A stretch of DNA of 64,000 nucleotides from Gammaproteobacteria bacterium (GTDB taxonomy: Bacteria > Pseudomonadota > Gammaproteobacteria > Pseudomonadales > Cellvibrionaceae). The translations under genes were made by a program, and so were the position numbers. Positions 9,556-18,631 of the stretch are shown in pieces. Location of the stretch: positions 1,302,001 through 1,366,000 of the forward strand of contig SEBU01000001.1 in NCBI GenBank assembly GCA_004173475.1, given 5' to 3'. The first letter of the stretch is position 1. Each line of letters starts with the position of its first letter. The notes under the pieces were generated by a model. That model ran no database searches. It worked only from the letters and a program-made list of their open reading frames with translations, and was not told where the DNA came from.

Positions 9556-10014
9556 TTCTGCGCAACCTAATTTGAGACTGATCTGCCCAATTTTTTTTTA
9601 TGGCGCCGAAACACCATTCTTCCTTAACTACAAACAACACCTGAAAATTAAAAAATTGACGCCTTATTTCGAATTACCATTAATTATTGACAATTTATAG
9701 CGTTCAACCTCGTAGAGCCTAAATAGGCAAATGAAGGATATAACTAAAGGAATAAAATTTTATTTCAATTTAGCTTTCTTCTTCCAAACAAAGTCGTGTT
9801 TTTATATCCATTTGATCATTAGGTGTTTTTGACATAGCGGAATGATTCAAAAAATCGTTTGCAAAAAAAAATATTTATACACTCCCCTTAAAGCCTAATT
9901 TAAGCGCTTGCAAAAACTTGTGCGTTTAAAAGCGCTGTCTATTCTTCTGTTACATACCTCTTTGCAGTTCTTTTCGAGGTGCCCTTCTCTCATCTGGCTT
10001 AACAGGAACATTCT
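9556..10014. other. Long AT-rich intergenic region
   Basis: No gene is visible. A CG-centred palindromic core AAGCGCTT at 9902-9909, about 105 bases before the next gene, matches the LacI-type core AANCGNTT. TTGACA at 9829-9834 could be a -35 box but has no good -10 partner. Confidence 0.4.
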
Positions 10015-10293
10015 ATGCGTTTAACTAATCTGTGGGGATATGGCTTGGCCTTGAGCTCAGTCCTACTCCTGAATGCGTGCGGCGGAAGCAGCAGCTCAAA
10101 AAAACCAAACCCTACCGGCACTAATTCTTCAGCAGGAATTTCAGTAGTGGCCACATCGAGCTTACCTATGTCTTCTGCTGCAACTTCATCTATTGCAGCC
10201 TCATCTTCATCTGCTGGTGTTGCAGTTGTGGAAGATACATCTCTCGTTCTTCCATCAAGCCTGGAGGTAGTGACTAATGAAGAACCTAAATAA
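10015..10293 (+). CDS. Small serine-rich lipoprotein
   Basis: 92 residues. A short signal sequence ends in the lipobox LLNAC at about residue 23, followed by GGSSSS and a low-complexity Ser/Ala/Thr-rich tail resembling the Ser linkers of Cellvibrio secreted enzymes. No catalytic domain is present. Its last 17 bases overlap the start of the next gene, so the two are likely translationally coupled. It may be a membrane-anchored accessory to the large secreted protein that follows; function unknown. Confidence 0.65.
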   Translation: MRLTNLWGYGLALSSVLLLNACGGSSSSKKPNPTGTNSSAGISVVATSSLPMSSAATSSIAASSSSAGVAVVEDTSLVLPSSLEVVTNEEPK

Positions 10294-12547
10294 TATTCGT
10301 GCCACAAAAAATATTCTTGCAGCACTTATCGCGTCTAGCAGCACATACGCTATTGCTGACATCCAAAATCCAGACACAGATTATTCAAAAGCTCCACAAA
10401 ATTATCACGTGTGGAACGAAGCCTTAAAACCTGTCGATCTCGTTAACAGTATTTTATGTTTCACTGGCCAATTAAAAGCGAATGAATTCATTAACAAAGG
10501 TCCCTATTTGGCGCTTGCTGACGAAGCTGCATGTTTCAAAGAAAACAATAGTAATTCCGAATCCGCACAATCCTCTGGTGCGAATAACACTCCTTCCTAC
10601 ACAAAAATTTATGTGGACGCCACACGCGCATCCGTGAATGATCCATTGATTGTGAAAGTGTGGATTCCTGCGATGGGCGAGGGTGAAGAACAGCAATCCA
10701 TTAAATTTAAATCTTACATTACCAAAGGTGCTAGCAAAGAAAATCCCTTTGGTAGTTTTACCTTTAATTATAATTTTTATGAAAATATAGAAAGTACCGA
10801 GGCATTGGGCGGTGGTGAAATTAAAACTATCGATATCCCCGAAAAAATTGGTTTTACTTTCTATGAAAAAGAGTCCGAGGATGAGAATAGAACGTCTGAA
10901 AAAGGCGCGAGCGTAGTGATGAGCAGTGATCGTAGTACAGGTATTGCTTTCACGTTTAACCATCAGCAGGAAGGCGAGCAGGAGCAAGGTGACTATTACG
11001 GCCTAGCATTTAATTCTGCAAATGTTCTTACGCAAAAAGCAGAGACATACGAATTGTTGCCTTTCAATTCACAGAACTCGAGCACAGGTACAGAAGCATG
11101 CCTGAGCAGAACCGAATTCGATGAATCTGTGTGGCGCTACAACTTGTTTGATTCGAATACTGGCGAGTCAATTAAACTTAATTCTGGAATGTCTTTCAGA
11201 TACGACAGCAATAACGATACTGTTCTGGATAGTTACGGCCACATCGGCTACTGGGGTCTTTGGGCGGAGCATTCTGAAAATTTAGTCAATGGCGCCACGA
11301 TTGTTGCGGAAAATCCGGACGATCATAATCTGCCAGGCGTAAGTTATACAATTTCCAAAGCACCTGGTCGTTTAATCAAAAATACAGTAGAAGAACTCTC
11401 CATCACTAACATTCAAGGCGTGCAATTTAATTATTTTTACCCGGATGCAATGGAATTTAACTTCCAAAGCTGGATAGTTGAATACCTTAAAGTTGCAGAA
11501 AATAACGTAAGTAGCGATGGATTTTACAAAGTGGCTGGTAGTAGCAATGGTGAAAATGGCCCGATGCTAACGCCTTTGGAAGCGCCTATCGCAATAAGTA
11601 TGAATCAAAACGAAGTTCTGAATATGAATTCAGATCAGTTGGGTGGTCCGGTTAAATATAAAAGTGGTGATAATTTTATTACCTTTGCCAAACAGGAATT
11701 TATTAATGGCAGTGAAACTGCAGAGGGACAATTATTGGCAAGCGGTAACATTACACTTTATTGCGTTGACCGCTGCCCGGTAGGAACTTTGGAGGCAGAA
11801 CATTTAACGAGTTGGAATTCTCCTTTCAGCGATCCAATTCAATCGCTGGAGAATGTGAGAACTTTTAGCTTCAGTACAAGTGGTGAAAATCCATTAACGC
11901 TGGTTCGTCAATCCAATAGCGAGCCCATTCGTTACGCAAATGGTTTAACGTCTGAAGGGCTAAGTGAAAGTAATTCACCCTACAGTTGGGGAATCCGTTC
12001 TGGCGCGCTGGTAACAGCCGACGTATTGGAAACACTAAGTGCGCCTTGGGACATTTATAATCCCGCAAAAGTCACCGTATTTTACGAATGGGAAACGGGT
12101 TTAAATTCATTTAATCAAATGGTGTCAGTTAAAGATAGCAATGGAAAAATTCAAACATTTGATAAACCTATCCAATTTACCTATACACATAGCGATGAAA
12201 AAGATCGCAGTGAGAATGCAGGAATTTATGACGGTAAAGTGACCTTATTGAATTACGGCGGAAATGGTCAACTCGGCGGCATACCTTCAACACAAGATGA
12301 TGATGGTCGTTACGTTGCCGGCTTCACCATTGCAGACGGAACCTTAATGGGGCCCGACAATAAATACGTGATCAAAGCGCAGGAAATTGAAGGCACTATG
12401 AAACCAACTCCAGGGCAATGCAGTAGCCTGCAGTTATCTGCACCGCCTGAACCAGTTCCAAACGAAACGACAACAAACGCAAGTGATATAGGTGAAATGC
12501 CTGTAGTGACTGGCTCACCTAAAGTCATTGCGGGAGTGATTCAGTAG
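10277..12547 (+). CDS. Large secreted protein of unknown function
   Basis: 756 residues with a signal peptide (cleavage near YAIA-DI). The start at 10277 is supported by GGAGG about ten bases upstream inside the preceding gene. I do not recognise a family. Visible features are low cysteine content (pairs such as CVDRC), an EF-hand-like calcium loop (DSNNDTVLDSYG) followed by GYWGLWAEH, many beta-prone segments and an acidic composition, consistent with an exported, mostly beta-structured protein. Coupling to a Ser-rich lipoprotein suggests the pair works at the cell surface. Confidence 0.7.
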   Translation: MKNLNNIRATKNILAALIASSSTYAIADIQNPDTDYSKAPQNYHVWNEALKPVDLVNSILCFTGQLKANEFINKGPYLALADEAACFKENNSNSESAQSSGANNTPSYTKIYVDATRASVNDPLIVKVWIPAMGEGEEQQSIKFKSYITKGASKENPFGSFTFNYNFYENIESTEALGGGEIKTIDIPEKIGFTFYEKESEDENRTSEKGASVVMSSDRSTGIAFTFNHQQEGEQEQGDYYGLAFNSANVLTQKAETYELLPFNSQNSSTGTEACLSRTEFDESVWRYNLFDSNTGESIKLNSGMSFRYDSNNDTVLDSYGHIGYWGLWAEHSENLVNGATIVAENPDDHNLPGVSYTISKAPGRLIKNTVEELSITNIQGVQFNYFYPDAMEFNFQSWIVEYLKVAENNVSSDGFYKVAGSSNGENGPMLTPLEAPIAISMNQNEVLNMNSDQLGGPVKYKSGDNFITFAKQEFINGSETAEGQLLASGNITLYCVDRCPVGTLEAEHLTSWNSPFSDPIQSLENVRTFSFSTSGENPLTLVRQSNSEPIRYANGLTSEGLSESNSPYSWGIRSGALVTADVLETLSAPWDIYNPAKVTVFYEWETGLNSFNQMVSVKDSNGKIQTFDKPIQFTYTHSDEKDRSENAGIYDGKVTLLNYGGNGQLGGIPSTQDDDGRYVAGFTIADGTLMGPDNKYVIKAQEIEGTMKPTPGQCSSLQLSAPPEPVPNETTTNASDIGEMPVVTGSPKVIAGVIQ

Positions 12548-12606
12548 TAGCTTAGATAAAAAGGCGTGCAGCCTAACCACAAAAGCAAAAAGTTACACCA
12601 TAACTT

Positions 12607-12637
12607 AAGGCCAGCTCATGTCGCTGGCCTTTTTTCA
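12607..12637 (+). terminator. Rho-independent terminator
   Basis: A perfect 9-bp stem (AAGGCCAGC with GCTGGCCTT), a 7-nt loop and a run of T residues, 60 bases after the stop of the large secreted protein gene. Confidence 0.85.
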
Positions 12638-12951
12638 TCGCATATCTTTGGCCCTGTTTTACATCGATATATTCAACTTAATTGCAACATTAGCAGTAGA
12701 CTTAGTAGCCTCTGTCATACCGAAGGTTATGATGACCATTTATTAAATCTCATACCTATTGCTCATCAATCCGGAGATAATTTCGTTCTTAAATAGCCCA
12801 CGAAAAGCGTTTTCGAAAAATGTGTCTGGAAAGTCGATTCAAACATTTGCATAATCGCTTTCTGTTGCCACGCCAGATATTTTGTTCATGCAACTTACGC
12901 ATTTTTTAATAAAGGGTGATAATATTCATTAAAATGATTATGGAGAATTAC
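12638..12951. other. Intergenic region
   Basis: About 310 bases without a supported gene. A 15-bp palindrome CGAAAAGCGTTTTCG at 12801-12815 lies about 140 bases before the next start and also contains the CG-centred core AAGCGTTT; it could be an operator but nothing confirms this. Confidence 0.35.
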
Positions 12952-13308
12952 ATGAAAGTAAAAAAATTTTTGCCGGCTTTGTTTATTTTTGCGGGTTCAG
13001 CTCAAGCAACTACGACCGATTTTCTCTGTACACCGACTAATGTCGGTCAAGTTGATTCCAGAATTCATATTCAATGTGAACAGGCATCTATAGACGGTAG
13101 CAATTCAATAATATTTTTTGCAGTTCCAACTACTGGCACAAGTGAAGCACCGGATATTTCAAATAGATTTTTAGCCGTGGGGATGGCAGCCTTGGCTTCT
13201 GGAAAGCGTGTTCGAATGGTATATATAAATGGCGATACAAGTGGGGGCACTTACGGATGCGGTGGTACTAACTGCCGGAAAGCAATAGGCTTTTTTCTCG
13301 AAAGATAA
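12952..13308 (+). CDS. Small secreted protein of unknown function
   Basis: 118 residues from ATG 12952, chosen because GGAG lies six bases upstream and the product then begins with a classical signal peptide (MKVKKFLPALFIF, cleavage near AQA). The mature protein is about 100 residues with four cysteines, two of them close together near the C-terminus (YGCGGTNCRKAIGF), suggesting disulfides in the periplasm or outside the cell. I do not recognise the family. It has its own terminator, so it is probably monocistronic. Confidence 0.65.
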   Translation: MKVKKFLPALFIFAGSAQATTTDFLCTPTNVGQVDSRIHIQCEQASIDGSNSIIFFAVPTTGTSEAPDISNRFLAVGMAALASGKRVRMVYINGDTSGGTYGCGGTNCRKAIGFFLER

Positions 13309-13331
13309 CGAAGCCACAAGTATTTGAGATG

Positions 13332-13354
13332 AAAGGCGCCGAAGCGCCTTTTAT
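13332..13354. terminator. Bidirectional terminator
   Basis: An 8-bp perfect stem (AAAGGCGC with GCGCCTTT) around a CGAA tetraloop lies between the small secreted protein gene and convergent orn. Confidence 0.8.
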
Positions 13355-13366
13355 TTACATTTACTA

Positions 13367-13924
13367 TCACACCATTTTAAAAAACGTAGCGCGATAGTGT
13401 TGCAACTCTGCAATTGAATCTTTGATGTCATCCAATGCCAAGTGTGCGCCGGATTTTTTAACGCCAGCGATAATATCGGGACGCCAGCGGCGGGCTAATT
13501 CTTTTACCGTGCTTACATCTAAATTTCGATAATGAAAATAATCTTCCAATAACGGCATGCCTCGCACTAAAAAGCGGCGATCTTGGCAAATGGAATTTCC
13601 ACAAATGGGCGATTTGCCGCGTGGCACCCATTGCTCCAAAAATTTGATGGTTTCCGCTTCCGCCTGTGCGATACCAACTTTGCTTTCGCGTACGCGTTGC
13701 GTTAAGCCCGATTTTCCGTGTTGGTTCGTATTCCAGTCATCCATGGTTAACATAATGCTGTCAGGCTGATGTATAGCGAAAACCGGACCTTCAGCAAGAA
13801 TATTTAAATCTGCGTCGGTTACTACAGTAGCGATTTCGATAATGACATCGGTGTCCGGGTTGAGACCCGTCATTTCCAGATCGATCCAAATCAGGTTGTT
13901 TTCGTTAGACTTCACGTTAGACAT
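13367..13924 (-). CDS. orn: Oligoribonuclease
   Basis: 185 residues from the ATG at 13924, which has an AAGGA site upstream and gives the usual family length; a longer in-frame start would add 27 unconserved residues. It is a DEDDh exonuclease: [11 protein letters not shown] carries the first acidic pair. It degrades 2-5 nt RNAs, including the pGpG produced by c-di-GMP phosphodiesterases, which fits the c-di-GMP enzymes in this window. Divergent from rsgA with about 85 bases between starts, as in many pseudomonads. Confidence 0.96.
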   Translation of the reverse strand: MSNVKSNENNLIWIDLEMTGLNPDTDVIIEIATVVTDADLNILAEGPVFAIHQPDSIMLTMDDWNTNQHGKSGLTQRVRESKVGIAQAEAETIKFLEQWVPRGKSPICGNSICQDRRFLVRGMPLLEDYFHYRNLDVSTVKELARRWRPDIIAGVKKSGAHLALDDIKDSIAELQHYRATFFKMV

Positions 13925-14010
13925 AGGTTTTTCCTTAGCAAATAGGGCACAATTGCCTCTCAGACTAAACCAATTTCGGCTTTCTCGCCAATCGAGCAAA
14001 CGCAAACCGC

Positions 14011-15030
14011 ATGACCAAACGCAAACTCACCCGCCGTCAGCAATGGCGCATCGAAAAAATTCAGGTAGAACGCAGCGTGCGCGCAAATAAGCGCGATAAG
14101 CAGGCGGACGACACTTTAAACGAAAGCGACTTAGGCCCTGAACAACACGGCCTCATCATTACGCATTACGGCATGCAAGTTGTGGTAGAAGCAACCGAAG
14201 GTGACGCCAAGGGTTTGCAACAACGCTGTCATTTTCGCAGCAATCTGGGTTCGCTAGTTACCGGTGATCGCGTCGTGTGGCGCGCGGGAAATCCACTTGG
14301 TGTTGTGGTTGCTGTCTTGCCGCGTGAATCAGCGCTGCAACGTCCAGATCCTCACGGCGACATGAAAACCGTGGCTGCAAATATTGATCGCATCATTATC
14401 GTAGTTGCGCCCTACCCCGAACCGCACGCTAATTTAATTGATCGTTATTTAGTCGCCGCAAATGCAATTGATATTGAGCCAGTGTTGCTCATCAATAAAA
14501 TTGATCGAGTCGACGATACAACACGCGATAAAATTAATTACCTCGAAAAAACCTATCGCGATTTAGGTTACGACGTTTTATTAGTTTCGACCAAAGATGG
14601 CACGGGACTTGAAGAATTTCGTGAGTATCTAACGCATTACACCAGCGTGTTTGTGGGTCAGTCCGGAGTTGGTAAATCTTCGCTGGTTAATGCGTTATTG
14701 CCAGAGAGCAATTTGCGCGTGGGTGATTTATCCGAGCGACAACAAGGCACACATACAACTACCACCGCAACTCTTTGGCATTTTCCTGGCGGCGGCCATT
14801 TAATTGATTCGCCGGGAATTCGTGAGTTTGGGTTATGGCATATGGAAGAAAATGACGTGCTTGAAGGGTTTACTGAATTTCGCCCATTCATTGGCCATTG
14901 TAAATTTCGCGATTGCTCACATCGCCACGAACCCGGTTGTGCAATTTTATCGGCGCTTGAAAGCGGAAAAATTAGTGCGACACGAATGGATTCATATCGC
15001 TATATTTTGCGGACGTTAAATGAAAGTTAA
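14011..15030 (+). CDS. rsgA: Ribosome small subunit-dependent GTPase A
   Basis: 339 residues. N-terminal basic region and OB domain, then a circularly permuted GTPase: G4 NKID (about 162), P-loop GQSGVGKSS (about 215) and G3 DSPG (about 267), then a C-terminal zinc finger ([14 protein letters not shown]). RsgA checks late 30S subunit maturation. The permuted order and the zinc finger are diagnostic. It lies next to orn in the expected divergent arrangement. Confidence 0.96.
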   Translation: MTKRKLTRRQQWRIEKIQVERSVRANKRDKQADDTLNESDLGPEQHGLIITHYGMQVVVEATEGDAKGLQQRCHFRSNLGSLVTGDRVVWRAGNPLGVVVAVLPRESALQRPDPHGDMKTVAANIDRIIIVVAPYPEPHANLIDRYLVAANAIDIEPVLLINKIDRVDDTTRDKINYLEKTYRDLGYDVLLVSTKDGTGLEEFREYLTHYTSVFVGQSGVGKSSLVNALLPESNLRVGDLSERQQGTHTTTTATLWHFPGGGHLIDSPGIREFGLWHMEENDVLEGFTEFRPFIGHCKFRDCSHRHEPGCAILSALESGKISATRMDSYRYILRTLNES

Positions 15031-15150
15031 TTAATTCCGCGCGCCTTGGGCACCGTACAATCGAAGTGTAATCAGCACAAATCCTTCGACTGTTATGGGC
15101 CTGGGATGAACGGTTTCACCAGATTGAATTTCGATGGGGTAAAAAAACAA

Positions 15151-15957
15151 ATGGCTCTTCTTTTTGTCATTGAACCGACCCAACTTGCTGCACTTTTAGC
15201 TCAGCCAACCAGTAAATTGCTGGTAATTGACATGTGTGCAGAACAAACATATTTGCAAGGCCATATTGACGGCGCTATTCACGTTCCACCGCAAAAAATT
15301 GTGAGTGGTCAAGCGCCCGTGCCAGGAAAAATAGCTCCTATTGAACAACTCAATCGCGTGTTTTCTTTTTTAGGTTTAACACCAGAGACTCACGTCGTAG
15401 TTTATGACGATGAGGGCGGCGGCTGGGCAGGTCGTATGATTTGGACTCTCGACGCTGTGGGACACAAAAATTATTCGTACTTAAATGGTGGGTTGCATGC
15501 ATGGATTTCATCAGGCCAACCAGTTACCAAGGAGATTCCAACGTTAACGCCGAGCAAGGTGAATTTGAAAATTGATCCAAAGGTAGTAATTGAAATTCCC
15601 GACATTATCGGTGAGTTAGATAAAGGCGATTTTGTAGTATGGGATGCTCGCAGCCCAGCGGAATATTTTGGTGAGCGCTTAACAGCCGCAAAAAATGGTC
15701 ACATTCCAGGTGCAATTAATGCGGAATGGACTTCACTTATGGATCGCAGTAATAGTTTACGCATTCGTAAAGATGCAAAAGAATATTTGGCTTCACTGGG
15801 ATTAACGTCTGACAAACGAATGATCACTCACTGCCAAAGTCATCACCGTTCGGGCTTCACTTATTTGGTTGGCAAAGCACTAGGTTTTAACATACGCGCC
15901 TATCACGGCTCGTGGGCTGAGTGGGGCAATCACCCTAACACTCCGGTTGAAAATTGA
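15151..15957 (+). CDS. rhdA: Thiosulfate sulfurtransferase (rhodanese), RhdA type
   Basis: 268 residues if started at ATG 15151 (MALLFVIEP), which matches the length of two-domain rhodaneses; an upstream start at 15046 would add a cysteine-containing tail that looks unconserved. An inactive N-terminal rhodanese domain (VIDMCAEQTYLQGHIDGA) is followed by a catalytic C-terminal domain with active-site loop CQSHHRS (Cys about 228), close to the CQTHHRS loop of Azotobacter RhdA. It transfers sulfane sulfur from thiosulfate to thiophilic acceptors. The orn/rsgA neighbourhood matches Pseudomonas. The exact start is uncertain. Confidence 0.87.
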   Translation: MALLFVIEPTQLAALLAQPTSKLLVIDMCAEQTYLQGHIDGAIHVPPQKIVSGQAPVPGKIAPIEQLNRVFSFLGLTPETHVVVYDDEGGGWAGRMIWTLDAVGHKNYSYLNGGLHAWISSGQPVTKEIPTLTPSKVNLKIDPKVVIEIPDIIGELDKGDFVVWDARSPAEYFGERLTAAKNGHIPGAINAEWTSLMDRSNSLRIRKDAKEYLASLGLTSDKRMITHCQSHHRSGFTYLVGKALGFNIRAYHGSWAEWGNHPNTPVEN

Positions 15958-16004
15958 TACGTTTAAATATTTGGCCAACGACTTTTCAACATACTTTTAA
16001 CTCA

Positions 16005-16043
16005 AAATATAAACGGCGACATTGAGTCGCCGTTTATATTTGT
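16005..16043. terminator. Strong hairpin terminator after rhdA
   Basis: A 16-bp perfect stem (core AAACGGCGAC with GTCGCCGTTT) with loop ATTGA, flanked by A-rich and T-rich sequence; it lies between two convergent genes. Confidence 0.85.
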
Positions 16044-16112
16044 TTCGCTTTTTTATCTATCTCTAATTGCCAATCAAACATCCAGCCGATTTTCAGCTTA
16101 CATCATCTGGAA

Positions 16113-16577
16113 TTACAATTTCGAAGAAGCTTCAAGGTTTTGATCATTTTTGGCGGCAATCGCTAACATGCCGAGATCCTGGTAAACCTCATTCATTGAA
16201 TTGGCATCGCGAGTTTTACCCAGGTATGTTTTATCGGAAAACGCGTTATTCGTGCTGTGTACTATCAATTCGAAATCAGTATTCGCTGGCAAATTATCGA
16301 TTTGAAAAGCACCCGAATTAATGGTTGCGGAAATACCGGGGTTACCCACAACCTTAATTTTAACGGTTGCATCGGCAATGCTTGCGCCTGTACCTAAATC
16401 GCTGATGACTCCCACCAAGCTAATAGGCTTTGATGCAACTTGTTGCTGAACCATTGGTGTAACGCTCTGTTGCGCCCCGCTTCCAACGACTTTGATATTG
16501 GAATCGGCATTAGCGGCCTGGCAAACCATAAGACTTACGCCGATAAGTCCGAAACCATTCTTTAAAATGTTAAACAT
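16113..16577 (-). CDS. Secreted carboxypeptidase-regulatory-like domain protein
   Basis: 154 residues with a signal peptide (cleavage near ANA-DS) and a strong GGAGGGG ribosome binding site. After a Gln/Val/Ser-rich spacer, the body from about residue 50 (SLVGVISDLGTGASIADATVKI, then GAFQIDNLPANTDFELIVH) fits the beta-sandwich CarboxypepD_reg-like fold, often found in surface and periplasmic proteins. No catalytic residues are recognisable and function is unknown. Confidence 0.68.
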   Translation of the reverse strand: MFNILKNGFGLIGVSLMVCQAANADSNIKVVGSGAQQSVTPMVQQQVASKPISLVGVISDLGTGASIADATVKIKVVGNPGISATINSGAFQIDNLPANTDFELIVHSTNNAFSDKTYLGKTRDANSMNEVYQDLGMLAIAAKNDQNLEASSKL

Positions 16578-16788
16578 CAGATCCCCTCCACATTGAGATA
16601 CATGTTATGTAAATTATTTATCGTCAACGGCAGACTGAATTTATATTCAGCGGACCTAGTTAAAATTTAACCAAATCTGATTAAATTAAGGCGCGAATAT
16701 ACAAGATAAAAATATCTCATCAAGCTGAATTTCAGTCCTTTACACCGCAATGCGAGCCAGTTCTTGCACTATTGCGAACTAGCTTAAG

Positions 16789-17988
16789 ATGTCCATTCCA
16801 CCTACAATTCCACCTTTGAGATATGGCGCGCAAATAACCATGAGTTCATCCCTGATTCCAGAACGCCCCATGTTGGTATCGCCCTCCCTAGCGGCCACCA
16901 TTGGCCTTGAAGAGGCCTGCATGTTATCGGTGCTGAATGATATGGCGGCCTGGCGTCCGCTGATAACTCGCGACGGGCAACAATGGCTGGATATTGACGA
17001 CACTCTCGTAGCCCAAGCCATGCCGTTTTGGAGCGAGCAGGATATCCAGCGCATCAGCAAGAATTTGCGTGACCAGGGAATTATCTTGCTTGCGTCTGCA
17101 CCTTATTCTGAGAGTCGTCGCCTGACCTTAGCGTTCAATGAGAACAAGCCTGCGCGGGTGTGCCAGTCTCTACCCATTATTAATATGGGTGGAGGCGCAA
17201 ATTTGATTGCTGCTAATTGGCAGCCAGACAAAGAGCTTTTACGACAGGTTGCGCAACACAATATTCCGGACGATTTTATTCGCCAGCAGATACCGGAATT
17301 TGTAACCTACTGGCGTGAGCGTGGTGAAACGAGTCACTCATGGGGTGCAAAATTTTTAAAAGATGTATTACATAAATGGCGCAATCACCAAACTTTAGTA
17401 GCGCGACAAGCGCGTGAAAATAACGAAGAATTTTTAAAACGCGATCAAGACATCGCCATGCATTCAAATTGGTTGCCTAGTAAAGATGCGCTTGAAGTTT
17501 TAGTGAAGCACGCCAATATCAGCTATGCATTTGTAGAAGATGCTATTCCCGAGTTTGTTTTGTATTGGCAAGAACGTGGTGAAGTAGGCCGAACCTGGAA
17601 TAGCAAATTTATCCAGCATGTAAAACGTCAATGGGTGCGCTACTCGTCAACACTTGAACATGACACCGAACCAAAACGTATTCCTGACAATTGGCAACCC
17701 AGTAGCGATTTATTTGATGTATTAAAGCTTGCCAATATTGATATGAATTTTGCACAGCGTCAGGTGGCAGAATTTGTTTTATTTTGGCGGGAAAGCAATC
17801 AACTTTACGCATCCTGGAACACTAAATTTTTGCAACACGTAAAATATCACTGGGCAAAGCAGCATGCTTTAGCTCCAACAACACAGCAGGCTAATCACCA
17901 TGCAGGACAGCAAACCCATAATTCAACGAGTAGCACAAGAGATCGAAGCCTTGTCCAAGACCTCACCGACCGTAGCTGGGCCCAGTGA
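16789..17988 (+). CDS. Replication-type protein with three DnaT DNA-binding domains
   Basis: About 399 residues. The N-terminal part (about 25-120, with SPSLAATIGLEEACML) resembles the winged-helix start of phage and plasmid replisome organisers. It is followed by three tandem DnaT-type domains, each opening with NW(Q/L)P and containing PEFV.YW.ER and a W..KF...V...W ending (about 142-200, 225-285 and 300-355). DnaT domains bind single-stranded DNA in primosome loading. The gene overlaps a lambda P-like gene by 89 bases. ATG 16840 is an alternative start. The setting is otherwise core chromosome. Domain assignment is by pattern recognition. Confidence 0.78.
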   Translation: MSIPPTIPPLRYGAQITMSSSLIPERPMLVSPSLAATIGLEEACMLSVLNDMAAWRPLITRDGQQWLDIDDTLVAQAMPFWSEQDIQRISKNLRDQGIILLASAPYSESRRLTLAFNENKPARVCQSLPIINMGGGANLIAANWQPDKELLRQVAQHNIPDDFIRQQIPEFVTYWRERGETSHSWGAKFLKDVLHKWRNHQTLVARQARENNEEFLKRDQDIAMHSNWLPSKDALEVLVKHANISYAFVEDAIPEFVLYWQERGEVGRTWNSKFIQHVKRQWVRYSSTLEHDTEPKRIPDNWQPSSDLFDVLKLANIDMNFAQRQVAEFVLFWRESNQLYASWNTKFLQHVKYHWAKQHALAPTTQQANHHAGQQTHNSTSSTRDRSLVQDLTDRSWAQ

Positions 17989-18580
17989 TCAAAATATGGG
18001 ACGCGGTCGAGCAATTAGCGATTCGCACATTGATGCATTGAATGAAATTTTTACATTGTTTCGTATCAATTATCATAATCAATATTACAAAGCTTACAGC
18101 GACACTCAAGTTCTAAACCAAATTAAAAAATTGTGGTTGGAAAGCCTGAGTCAATTTGCACCTGAAACTATTTTACGTGGTGCTCGTAAGGTCATCGAGG
18201 AATCCGAATATCTTCCCACACTGAATCGTATGATTCGTGCATGCCAGGGCGACCCTGAAAAATTTGGTTTGATTGATGCGCATCGCGCCTATGTAGAAGC
18301 TTGTCGCGCACCTAGTCCTAAGTCGGCCTACCAGTGGACACATCCTGCGATTTATCACGCAGGTTGCGCGAGCGATTGGTTTTTTTTAGCCAATAATTCG
18401 GAAAAAATAGCCTTTCCTATTTTCGAACGTCACTATTTAAAATTATGCGAACGCGTTATGAATGGTGAGCAATTACCCGCACCTCAAACAATCGCCATAC
18501 CACAAACGCTTGAGACGCCCTTAAGCAAAGAAGAAAATAAAAAGCGCATGGAAGAACTGCGGAAACAATTGGAGCTGTAA
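17900..18580 (+). CDS. Replication protein P-like helicase loader
   Basis: 226 residues. The region FRINYHNQYYKAYSD through KLWLESLSQF and VIEESEYLPTLNRMI fits the replication protein P family, named for the lambda protein that delivers DnaB helicase. The C-terminal half contains YVEACRAPSPKSAYQWTHP. The long overlap with the DnaT-repeat gene suggests coupled expression, though ATG 17996, just after that gene's stop, is an alternative start that removes the overlap. The likely role is helicase loading during replication restart or a related process, inferred from family. Confidence 0.77.
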   Translation: MQDSKPIIQRVAQEIEALSKTSPTVAGPSDQNMGRGRAISDSHIDALNEIFTLFRINYHNQYYKAYSDTQVLNQIKKLWLESLSQFAPETILRGARKVIEESEYLPTLNRMIRACQGDPEKFGLIDAHRAYVEACRAPSPKSAYQWTHPAIYHAGCASDWFFLANNSEKIAFPIFERHYLKLCERVMNGEQLPAPQTIAIPQTLETPLSKEENKKRMEELRKQLEL

Positions 18581-18631
18581 TCATCTACAGCAATATAATA
18601 TTTTTTAGTAATAAATATTTCAGGACGCATC

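Noticed and set aside
9829-9857. Sigma-70 promoter with TTGACA at 9829
   Set aside because: The downstream hexamer at 17-base spacing (AAATCG) does not resemble TATAAT.
12566-12796. Open frame of 76 codons after the large secreted protein gene
   Set aside because: It runs through a perfect terminator hairpin, has no ribosome binding site and lacks protein-like composition.
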